Below, in pieces: positions 23,179 through 34,000 of a stretch of 64,000 nt of DNA. The notes below the pieces were generated by a model that was not told where the DNA came from, searched no databases, and saw only the letters and a program-made list of their open reading frames with translations. Both the position numbers and the translations under genes were made by a program. The DNA lies in contig FJUW01000004.1 of assembly GCA_900074885.1 (NCBI GenBank), forward strand, positions 2,202,734 to 2,266,733, given 5' to 3'. Numbering within the stretch: the first letter of the stretch is position 1; the number at the start of each line of letters is the position of its first letter. This DNA is from Rhynchosporium graminicola. Lineage: Eukaryota; Ascomycota; Leotiomycetes; Helotiales; Ploettnerulaceae.

Positions 23179-25120
23179 ATGTTCAAGCTGATCCTCTCAA
23201 TCGTATTGCTAGCATGCTTGACCCTTCAAGCCTCTGCTCTCCCAACCATCACCGTCAAAGGCTCCAAGTTCTTTGCAGATGGCAAGCAATTCTTCCTGAA
23301 AGGTATTTCCCTCCTCCTCACTCCTCACTCCTCCTCTCCTCTCCTCTCCTCGTCTCATCTAACAACTTGTCTTTAGGGGTCGCATACCAAGGAACTCCCG
23401 ACGATCCCCTCGTGGACACACGCCAGTGCCAACTCGACGCCAAACTTATGTCCTCCATCGGCACCAACTCAATCCGCGTCTACCACGTGGATCCGTTCGT
23501 CTCTCACGATGGCTGTATGTCTGCCTTCAACGACGCCGGCATCTACATCTGGCTGGACCTCGATACCTTCACTACCCAAATCGTCCAAGCTACGCCAACA
23601 TGGACCAAGGAACAATTTGGAAGCTTCGCCAAGGTTATGGATGCATTCCACCAGTACGATAACTTGGGAGGATTCTGGATTGGGAACGAGATCATCACTA
23701 GTCTTGGGGGATCGAACGCTGCGCCCTTCATCAAGGCTGCGGTGGCGGACATCAAGGCATATGAAAATCTCAAGGGGTATCGGGACATTCCTGTCGGATA
23801 CTCTGCTGCTGATGTAAGTGCCCTTTCAGTTTTAGCTTCAAGATCCGGACGTGATATGCTCTAGGGATTTTCTCCATCAAATCCTGGCCTAGCTATTGCT
23901 AACCATCCCAGATCGCCGAACTTCGACCCATGCTCCAAAATTACCTTGCCTGCGGCTCCCCGGAATCTGCAATCGACTTCTTCGGCCTCAACTCTTACGA
24001 ATGGTGCGGTCCAGCAACATACGAAACATCAGGATATGGTGGTCTCCAAGCCATGGCTCTCAACTATTCTCTGCCGATCTTTTTCTCCGAAACCGGATGC
24101 AACGTTGGCGGTGATCGCACTTTCAACGACCAGAGGGCTATTTTCGGTTCAGAGATGATCGATACTTGGTCTGGAAGCATCATCTACGAATGGGTTCAGG
24201 AGACGAATGATTATGGACTTGTGGATTATCCTAATGGTCAGATCTACAGCGGTGCGCCGAGAGAGATTCAGCCGGATTTTGATAATCTAAAGAATGTCTG
24301 GAAGGATACCAACCCGGTTGGGGTGGAGGCGGGAAGTTACACTCCCAAGTTCAGCCCGCCTACTTGTCCAAGCGCGACGGGAGGATGGACTGTCGATGGA
24401 GATGTTCCGCTTCCACGACTGGGTTCGGAAGTCGTCAAAGCAGTTGCAGACGGAGCTCAGTATGGCACTCAGCCATCTACACCCAGACCCACTCCTACGA
24501 GCTTGAGCTCGATAATGGTTTCTACAGGTATGCCCACGGCTCCTTTGTTCTCTGCTTGCAATCCAACAGCGGATTGCTCTGCGTCGGACATGACTCTCGG
24601 GGTCTGGTCTTCTCCAGGCTCAGTATCCGTCTCTCAAGTGACAATACCTCGGGTCATCTCACAAGTCACAGTCTCCCAAGTGGTCTCCCAGGTCACGCTC
24701 ACTCAATTTTCGGAATCGAGTGGCGTGGCCGTGACTCCTTCTGCTTTGGTCCCACTATCATCTGGGGTGGAGCTGATCAGTCCAGCAGGATCCATCTCTT
24801 CTTCGATTGATCCAAAACCCATAAACAAATCAGGTATGTTCCTTCCTTCTCATCTCTTCTAGTGCAAATACCTCCCAGTAGATACCACATCAGAGAGCAC
24901 ACCTTCTTTGCCTCCATTCCCCACTCACACTCCACCAGGAACAGGAACAGCCGCTCCCGCAGCCACCACAACATCATCTCAATCCGCAGGAACAGCCCTT
25001 CGAGCCTTCAATCCCGGCGACTGGATCAAGAAAAACGCCAATCCAGGTGTCAAGAGTGGATTGGTAGTCTCGATTTTCCTGATTCTCGGATTCCTTTTCA
25101 TCTCTGCCGCTTTTTTATGA
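23179..25120 (+). CDS. GH72 beta-1,3-glucanosyltransferase (Gel/Gas family)
   Basis: Exons 23179-23302, 23377-23813, 23912-24833 and 24879-25120 (574 aa; introns 74, 98 and 45 bp, all GT-AG). A signal peptide (about residues 1-20) precedes the catalytic domain. Both GH72 catalytic glutamates are visible: E146 in FWIGNEII and E247 in FFSETGCN. Conserved QLDAKLMSSIGTNSIRVYHV, DFFGLNSYEWCG and GSIIYEWVQE also fit. There is no cysteine-rich X8/CBM43 module; the catalytic domain is followed by a Ser/Thr/Pro-rich stalk. The C-terminus is a hydrophobic helix (SGLVVSIFLILGFLFISAAF) at the very end, serving as a GPI signal or membrane anchor. The family cuts and re-joins beta-1,3-glucan chains at the cell surface to elongate wall glucan. 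See findings for a T-run that would extend the tail. Confidence 0.9.
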
Positions 25121-26664
25121 TCATCTGGCGCACGCTCAGTATCATATTCTCCAAAGATTGGGATATTGGGAGCTGGGGATGGGGATGGGATCATGGTTAT
25201 GTGGAAGAAGGGAATCTCGATAATGGGGAAGGGCATTGGGAGGGTCTTGAGTGGCAGGGTAACGAATTGTCGGATATGGATAAGATTTTCCTCAAAGCTA
25301 GGGGGAGGAAACGGAGAGTGCGAAATGAAGCGAGAGATAGTGTTTGTAGTGTTGGAAGTTTTCGGAGAGGTTTAGGGATTGGACGAGTGAGAGATGGAGG
25401 GTTGGGACAGGAAAAGGAGAAGTGGAAAGGGAAAGGGAAGGAGAGAAGGAGGTTGAGTGATGTGGAATGGGGTGGCTCATGATTGATGATTGGATGACGG
25501 GATGAAATAATGATGGGGTTGTTTAGATTATAGACCGAAGGCTGTTTGGTAGTGTTTAATGGAAAGTAGTTTTGACATTCGGCACTTTTCCCGAAGAGCG
25601 TGAGACCTTGTCTGGTGTTGGTTCATCACTGCACTTGATTTCACATTGAGCAAGAGGGGTAGTGAAAGAAGGAAGGAGAGAGAAAATCCTCATAGCGACC
25701 GCTGATAGTGAGATGAGGTGCTTCGTACTTGCGCTCGCTACGTAACGTCAGCCACGTCGCGTTACAATAGGTAGATATCCCTAGTCTCAGATCTCACTGC
25801 GTTTTTTCCTTTTACCTTTCACCCTTTGAAAACTCTCCATCCACTGTTATGATGATTTACACTGCCTAAGTTGTATTTTAAAGTAAACTGTCATGTCGAG
25901 AGGAACGTGAACATGTTGCTGAATTTTTTGGTCTTACGATTAATAGACCCTAGTATCATTCCGTGTATCAGAAGCTCAATCGTTACATTCCCTCATACTT
26001 TACTCCACCGAAAGCTATCACCTACGTGTGTGGCGTGTTATCAACGTTGTATGCCCATGCTTGCAAAACACAGATAAGGTTACCCACCTGCGGTTGGCAA
26101 ATCACGACGACGTACTCTCTATCCTTAATCCCTTATCTCGCGGTTTCCCTGGGGACGCAAAGCACAATGGAAAGGATCATCTTGAATCGTGGCGACATTC
26201 ATTAGCGTTCAAGTGGATATTCAGGTGATTGGTGAATCATGGTTAGATCTGCAGTTTTCAATCCTGAGATGGGACGAAACGGGATGAGGCGAAAAGCCTC
26301 ACGGGCAGTTGTCCTGGAAGCGAAAGCTTATGATTCTTGACAGATAGCTAAGACCGCTAAGCTTAATTGGCTGATAGGTCTCGTGTGGCTTTCTCTGGGG
26401 TTGTGTTGGTAAAGTATGCGTGTCATGTCATAGTCGAAGATAAGGGATTGACTTCATGGGAAGAGTTGAAGAGCATATGGTCACACCATGTCCCCTCTCA
26501 AATGGCCTTTTACATCTCAATCTCATATCACAAGTAGACTCCTGAAGTTGACCGTGAAGTCTTGATGTCCAAGATGGCGGAACCTTGATACGACGATATC
26601 GAGAAGACATCAGCTCTCAAAAACTCCAAATCTTCCGAGAACTCCTCCGCAATCCGCGCCAATA
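25121..26664. other. 3' flank of GH72 gene and intergenic region
   Basis: 25121-25482 is an open frame in another phase that may be a tail of the GH72 protein if the T-run at 25112-25117 is miscounted (see findings). The rest, to 26664, shows no gene. Promoter elements for the permease presumably lie in the right half. Confidence 0.45.
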
Positions 26665-28261
26665 ATGATGGCTACGACAAAGAATCACAGATGCGGCGCG
26701 GCAGCGTCACCAAGCATCATGATAGCTTCCTCTCGGCCTTCACGTTGGAAAAGCTTCAAGCGGAATCCTAATGCCAGAATTGTGACTGAGGCTACGGATT
26801 TAGAGGGAAGGCCTCTGCCGGATCAACCTCCTGCAGAGCCAGCACTTGCGATGAAGTTGAAGGAGCGGCATTTGCAGATGATTGCTATCGGAGGCAGTAT
26901 CGGTACGGCCTCCCGTTCTGCTTGTCAAGAGAAGGTTTCGCGGTTCACAGCAGGATTCGAGAACATGCTGATTGGTTTCTCCAAACAGGGACCGGACTTT
27001 TCGTTGGCTCCGGATCTGCTCTTGCGACAGGTGGACCTGCTTCGTTGATCATCGCGTACGGACTCGTTGGTATCATGTTATACTGTACCGTCCACGCATT
27101 GGGCGAACTAGCAGTCGCTTTCCCTATCGCGGGTGCTTTCTCGGTATACTCGAGTCGTTTCATTGATCCTGCATGGGGTTTTGCCATGGGTTGGAAGTGA
27201 GTTATTCTTATTACAACCGAGAAGGAAACCATGCAAGTCCTCTCATGAACGAAAAACGTGCTAATCAAGCATCTTCAGCTATGCCCTGAATTGGCTCGTC
27301 ACTCTCCCACTTGAGCTTACGGCAGCCTCAATTACCGTCTCGTATTGGCCTGGCGCAAAGAGTGTCTCTCCTGCCGCCCTCGTCGTGATATTCTGGTTCG
27401 TCATCGTCCTCATAAACTTCTTCGGAGTCAAGGGCTATGGAGAGGCAGAGTTCATCTTCTCAATCATCAAGGTAGTCGCGGTCATAGGATTCATCCTGTT
27501 GGGTATTATCATCGCAGCTGGCGGTATCCCGGACTCTCCACAAGGTTACCTCGGTGCCGGTTACTGGTATAACCCGGGTGCTTTCAATCACGGGTTCAAG
27601 GGCCTTTGTAGCGTTTTCGTCACGGCGGCTTTTAGTTTCGGTGGCAAGGAGTTGGTGGGTTTGGCGGCTGCTGAGACGGAGAATCCGAGGAAGAGTTTGC
27701 CGAGTGCTGTTAAGCAGGTCTTCTGAAAAATTACTCTGGTAAGTGACCTTTGTCTTTGAAATCTGACATTTCATGTTCAAATTTCGAAATCTCTCACCGC
27801 GACAGTTCCCTACATATGTGTATTGTAACTAATCATCCTCACAGTTCTATATGGTCTCACTCACCATCGTTGGCTGTCTCGTTCCCTACAATGACCCCGA
27901 ACTCCTTAACGGAACCGGCTCTCAAGACGGCAACGCCTCATCATTCGTTATTGCCGTTAAGAATGCCGGGATCTCAGTCGTTCCCTCCATCATGAACGTT
28001 GTGATTCTCATCGCCGCTCTTAGTGTTGGTAATTCGTCCGTGTACAGCTCATCCCGCACGATGGCCGCCTTGTCCGACCGTGGCCAAGCCCCTTAGATTC
28101 TAGGCTACATCGACAACACTGGTCGACCCCTTGTTAGTATTATTGTCGCGAGTGCTATTGGGTTATTGTGCTTTATTTTTGCGGCCGGTACGAATGTTCG
28201 GGTACAGGCGTTCAACTGGATGTTGGCGGTTAGTGGACTGAGTAGTATCTTTACGTGGGCC
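26665..28261 (+). pseudogene. Amino-acid permease (YAT family, Gap1-like), 5' part, interrupted
   Basis: Exons 26665-26902, 26989-27196, 27279-27738 and 27845-28261 encode the N-terminal two thirds. The YAT hallmark is clear: QMIAIGGSIGTGLFVGSGSA in the first membrane helix, then GFAMGWNYALNWL, LINFFGVKGYGEAEF and SFGGKELVGLAAAETENPR. Such proteins import amino acids across the plasma membrane with protons, using 12 helices. Three lesions are present: TGA at 27724-27726 where the family has Trp (VF-W-KITL), TAG at 28094-28096 where Gln is expected (QAP-Q-ILGY), and a LINE inserted inside exon 4 after 28261. Both stops are TpG>TpA or CpA>TpA changes, as RIP makes. Removing the insertion and one duplication copy restores the frame into 55305. 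Confidence 0.88.
28248..28261. repeat. Target-site duplication of the LINE, left copy
   Basis: tctttacgtgggcc is repeated exactly at 55291-55304. The 14-bp length and adjoining poly-T fit target-primed reverse transcription. Confidence 0.92.
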
Positions 28262-28699
28262 TTTTTTTTTTTTTTTTGAAGTCTATAGTTATTTAGCTGC
28301 TATCTAGCGCCATATAGACGCACTATTTAGGCTAGAATACAAGGAGTAGTCACGGGTCAATCGACCCCGTATCCAGAGCTAATCAGAGTATAAATGAAAG
28401 ATAAAAGAAACCCCTTCGAAACACGAAGTATAATCTAAATCTACCTATAACTCTATATGACCTTACTCCTATCTCCTACTTTCCGCTCTTATATATTTCT
28501 ATTATACGATACTATTATTATAGCCCTTACGTCGAGAAGCTCTAATAGTTCTATTATAAGATCGCTATTACTACTCTAGCTATCCTCTTTACGTATTATA
28601 GATTAGTATATTACCCCTCTAATAGTAATAGTATAGTTTAGGTATCGAATTATTATAGTATATTCGACGCTAGTATGAATTTGATTATTATTAGTATAA

Positions 28700-30757
28700 T
28701 CTTAGGGTCGCTAAGACAAGTCTTTACGTCTATATAAGTATTACCGAAGTATTCGATTCTATACTTATCGAGGAATTCGTATTCCTTGATAATATAGCGT
28801 ACTATCTAGTAAGCTTATCTATATCTATACTATAGAGTATCTAATCGTTTGATCTTATAAAGGTATCCGCGTAAGCCGATTCGATCGGTTCTTAACTAGA
28901 TTAGAATCGCGCCCTTAGCTTTAGTAAGGTTTAAGTATAGTTTATTAATATAATAGTTAAAGTATATTATACTATCTTTCTTCTATTTCTGTTTATAAGA
29001 TCTACCTGTCTCGCTATCGTATTATAAGTCGAACTATTTCATTCGATAGTAGTTCTTTACGATTCTCTTACACGAGGAGAGGAGCTAGGGGAGCTACTTA
29101 ATATATATAGCTTTTATATGTAAGCTCCTATCGCCTTTCTTTCTTTATCCTATAGCCTCCTTCGCGAGTTTATCTACTATCTCGTTTCCTAGTACGCTGA
29201 TATACGCTAGGATCTATCTGATACCGATTTGTATTTTCCTCTAATAGAGGATATTAATTAGGTAATATATCTTTCGAAGCACTATCTGCTCTAACTACTT
29301 TCTAAGTCTTACTATCGATAGTATTACCGCCTAGTTATCTATAAAAATAATAAGTTTCTTTACCCTTAGGTCTCTGATAGCTATATCTAGTGCTATCTAT
29401 ATACTATATAACTCGGCGCTATATACTATGAACTGATTCGATAGCCTAATATATATCTATCTTCTGATTCTTCTCTTATTACACTAGGCTATAGCGCCTA
29501 CCTTACTATTAATATTACTTCTATTAGTGAAGATTTATATATATAAAATAAGGTTACTACTCTATAGCGTATTATATAACTTAATAGCCTCCTCTTAGTC
29601 TTCGATTCTAATACCTAGAGGTATCTACTATAGTTCGACTACTATTAGTATCTGTTTCTTGATTTTCTCCTAAGCCTTATCTCCGACTAGACTCCTTATC
29701 TTCTTTTCTATTTTATATAAAAGTAAGCGTCTATTCTTATCGATCTTAGAGTTATCTTCTTACTCCCTATATATTCGTATATATTAGTATATTAATAACG
29801 CCTTAATTCTATTTATAGTAATAAGGCCGATCTAGTCTAACTATATCTCTACTAGTAGTATTCCTATCTTAGCGCTTAGTACTACTATAGATATCAATCG
29901 AAAAGTACTAGTCGCTATATATAGAGCTTTCTTTTGAAGTGCGTTTAGCGTTTATATTATCTTATTTCAGTATATTTTCTTCCCTCTAATAAGGTTCGAA
30001 ATCCACTAAGTTAAGCTCCTATAGAATATCTATAGAGTAATAATTATCTTAACTAGTATTAGTATATCTTCCCTTATTACTTTCTACTTCGAGCCTATAA
30101 TAGCTCTTAGCGCTTATATAGATACTTCGACTCTCGCCTTAATATAATCCATATATACTATACTATTAAGTTCCTTATCGAGAATAATTCCTAAGTATCT
30201 TACGTATTCTATAGGTAAGATTATATAGCCTCGTCCGAGGTCTAGTACTACGTTCCCTTCCTTAATTTTACCTCTATTACCCTTATATATAAAGTAGATC
30301 AGTTTATACTTCTATAGAGCGAATACTAAGGCGTGTTTATAGGCTTAGTCTTCTGCTTTAAAGTAGAGGAGCTCGAGCTTCCGAATAGTGCTTACTATAG
30401 AGGCGCTATCTACTAGAAAGCTTATATCGTCGATATATCCAGTGATAAGTTCCCCTGCTCTTCCGATCTCTAAGAGGTTAGCGCTATAGAATAAGTAGAA
30501 GATTAGTAATAGTAGTAATCCTTAGGGGATTCCTATAGGTATATCGAATAAGTTACTTATACCCTCGAATAGCTTGATCCGAGTAGTTCTGTTTTTCAAG
30601 TAGCTCTCTGCCTAGTAGATTACCTCTATTAGTAGGCCTCTCTTCTATAAGTTATAAAGTAGATATTCGTAAGAGATATTATCGAAAGCTCCTGATATAT
30701 CGAGTATTAGGAATAATACTACTCTTCTTTTTCTTTATACTAAGTATATCTTTTCTA
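28700..30757 (-). pseudogene. LINE ORF2, 3' part: reverse transcriptase C-half and RNase H
   Basis: Read on the minus strand, the RT motifs are LDISGAFDNISYEYLLYNL (about 30640-30700), SYLKNRTTRIKLFEGIS, DIPIGIP followed by a stop where Q of the PQG motif belongs (about 30515-30550), and GYIDDIS with both aspartates intact (about 30433-30453). Downstream, QFIVYSAELYSI (about 29390-29435) and RWIPAYISVLGNEIVDKLAKE (about 29165-29225) are RNase H. The many TAG/TAA stops replace glutamine or tryptophan. Confidence 0.82.
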
Positions 30758-30762
30758 GGAAG
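30758..30762. repeat. TSD ggaag, left copy (gypsy element 1)
   Basis: The same five bases follow the right LTR at 37272-37276. Confidence 0.9.
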
Positions 30763-30977
30763 TGTGACGCTTGCTCTAGAAAGGTCTCAAAACTACCTGA
30801 GTAATAAGACCTCATATTGCCATGAATATGAAGTAGTAAGAATCACTTAAGAATCTACAACTAAGGAGTGAAGAAGTAGAGAGAGAATAGAAGTATATAC
30901 ATGAAAAGGGGCCCCCAAACTCTACTCGTGTAATCTCGCTTAGCAGTAAGTGTTTCCACTAATAGGGAGTCGTCACA
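30763..30977 (-). repeat. LTR (3' LTR of copy 1)
   Basis: Starts TGTGACGC and ends GTCACA. It is the least RIP-altered LTR in the window and shorter (215 bp) than the other LTRs (235-242 bp) because a 20-27 bp block next to one end is missing. Confidence 0.9.
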
Positions 30978-31029
30978 CTACCCCCCCCTCCGAAAAAAGC
31001 TCGCCCTCGAGCGTTAGTCTATCTCCTTA

Positions 31030-34000
31030 TTACTATTAAGGTAGTCGTAATTATTAATTCTATCGTAGAAAGCTTTCAGCTAATTAGGTAGTCTAGCAGG
31101 AGGTCCAGCTTACGTTAGGTTATTAAGGTGGAATTATTATAGCTTAGCGGGAGCGTATTTAATGTCTATAGCGTCGTACTATATAAGATCGACGTCTTGA
31201 TTTAACTAGGAAACTCGGTATAAGAGGCTATTACGCTGCTTATAGCACGTAAGTATATCTTCGATCTCCTATTTATCGTCACTAGTGATATTAATAAGTA
31301 GTAGCGGCGGTAAGGTTTATCCTAGCAAGGGGTCGTTTAGATACTTCCGTAGCTTAGTAGTAGGGAATATGTTATGTACTTTTATATTAGTAAGGAGCTC
31401 TAGGCGATAAGAGCTTCCGACCTTTTTAATTACACGGAAAGGTCTATTAGTCGGGAAGTCGAGTTTTTTACTAAGTCGAGTACTCGTAAAGTAGTATATA
31501 TCTAGCTAAATAAGGTCGTCTATAGTAAAGTCGACTTCATAGCGTAAGCGATTATAGGATTAGGATATCTTAGCTTATATACGTTAGAGGCTAGATTAAG
31601 CGGTAGTCTAGGCGTCGCGCAGGCGATTAGCGTAATTTAGAGCTTACTAAGTATTTAACTTATCAGTAAGCGTAGTAGAGTTAAGTAAGTCTTTCTAATT
31701 CTAATTAACGCGGGGTATATATCTATAAACGACTTCAAAAGGTAAGAGACCTCCAAGGGATTCGTAAGGGAGAGTTATCTAGGCGTAGTCTATAATAAGT
31801 AAGAATTCCGACTAGTCGTCTTAATAGTAAGAGATAAAAAGTCGTAATCTGCGTTAGAGATATTAGTTATAAATCTCTATTTAGCTATCTGTTTATAAGT
31901 AATCTACTGCAGAAAGCTATCTTTTAGTACTAAGAATTATAATAACTATAGTCTAAAAACAGGAAACGAATTAAGGCTCTCTATTAGAGGTAATTATTAA
32001 TAGAGCTCCGAAATAGCGGTATACGTAGTATAAGTAAAGCTTTATAAGGTCGCGCGAATCGGAAGTCTTTCGGTATAGAATACTAATTACTTATTTACTG
32101 AAACAGTCGATAAATACGAGAACGTTATTATAGCCGTGTTTATCGCGGTTAAAGCTATAGTAGTCGACTATAATATACTCCTATAGACGTGATAATACAG
32201 GCAGAGGTTAGAGGAGGCCCGGTTTCTTATTACGTAGCACTTGAATTCGTTAGTAAGTATAATAGTTATAGTAGTACTAGTTAATAGTTAAAGCGATTCC
32301 GTACTACTAGTATTATAATACTAGTAGTTATAAGGTCTTCTTTACACTTAGATAAGCAGTCTCTAATCAGTCGTATACTTCGCGTATAAGTAGCATACGA
32401 AAGTATAAGATATTAAGTATAATTAGTCTTCCTTCATAGAGTAGAAGATCTTTTTCTATAGTTAGTTTTCTAAGAGTAATAGAGAGAGCTTATTTCTATA
32501 AAGCTTAGAGTAATAGCGTAATACGATTAGCGTTAAGTACTTATTATACTATAGAAAAGACTAGCGATAGGTCGGCGACTTCCAAGGCGTTAATAAGCTT
32601 AAAGTTATCTATAGAGTCGGAGCTATTCCGGAGGTTACTTATAAGTAGTACTAGATCGATTTAGTCTTCGCGTAGTAGCTACTATAAACGCTAGGTTCTT
32701 TTAGCGTTATTCTAGTTGTCTAATTTATCTGTTCTATAAGAGAGGGCGTCGGTAAGTAGATTATACTTCCTAAGTCGATAGGTAATTATAAAGTTATAAT
32801 CTGCGAGTAGCTCGGCCTATCGGGCTTATCGTATATTCAGCTGTTTAAAGGTCATGAAATACTTAAGAGCTTTATAATTAGTAATAACGCGGACCTAATA
32901 TAGTGCGCCTGCGAGCTCAGATCTCTAGTTACTAAAAGATTATATAATTACGAGTATTTCCTTATCGTAAATAGCGTAATTAAGCTCGGTAAGTAGTATA
33001 GTCTTAGAGAAGTAAGCTACTAGGAACTAGTCTTTATCGTGCTATTACGATAGTATACCTGCTATTACTCTATTACTAGCGTCTGTTTCGATTATATAAG
33101 GTAGATATTACTAATAGTAGTAGAGGAGTAGTACTAAAGTGAGAGCGTGCTTTAGGTAATCGAAGGCATCTTTATACTCCCTAGCGAACCGAAATAACAC
33201 GTTATTTTTAGTAAGTTATATAAGAGGTTTTATAATAATTCCGTAGTCCTTAATAAATCGTTAGTAGAAGTTGTAAAAGCTTAAGAATAATTATACGCTC
33301 TTAACTATAGTTAGGTAATTCTAAGATTATATAATATTAACTTTCTTAGGGTCTACCTCGATCCTAGAAGTAAAGATAATAAATCTAAGGTATTTAATAT
33401 AAGTAACGTTAAATTTATACTTCTTAAGGTCGGCTTATAATCAAGCGTCTTATAATCGTTATAGTACCTTATATACGTGTAATTAATACTATAGTAAGTC
33501 GTTAGAGTAGATCAGAATATTATCTAGATATATTATATAGAAGTCGTCTAAGTAGTTAAATAAGACGTTATTCATATATCGCTAGTACGTTATAAGGCTA
33601 TTAGTCAGACCGAAAGGGAGTACCTTATACTTATATGCACTATAATAGGTCCGGAAGGTCGTATACTCTTTAGAGGCTAGATCTATTCGAATTCGGTAGA
33701 ACGCCTAGCGAATATCTAGTTTAGTGAATATCTTAGTAGTAGAGATTCTAGCAAGCGTTTCATCGATTAATAGCAGTAGATATTAATCCTTCCTCGTGAG
33801 GTTATTAAGTGCGCGAAAGTCGATATAGAATCTTAGGCTTCTATTAGCTTTCTTAATAAAAAGAATAAGTGTAGCGTATAGCGCTTAAGAAAGTTCGATG
33901 AAACCTTTAGCTAAGTTATTAGTAATATACGCCTTAATAACTTCAAGTTCTTTAGCTAATATCTTATATAAGGGAGAGTATTTAAGGTTCTTCTCGGCCC

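Noticed and set aside
25298..25480. Minus-strand Ser/Pro-rich frame downstream of the GH72 gene
   Set aside because: Low-complexity complement of G/A-rich sequence with no start context or conservation signal.
28262..28277. T-run at the permease/LINE junction as a possible sequencing artefact or terminator
   Set aside because: It lies directly beside an exact 14-bp target duplication and before a minus-strand LINE, so it is that element's poly-A tail.
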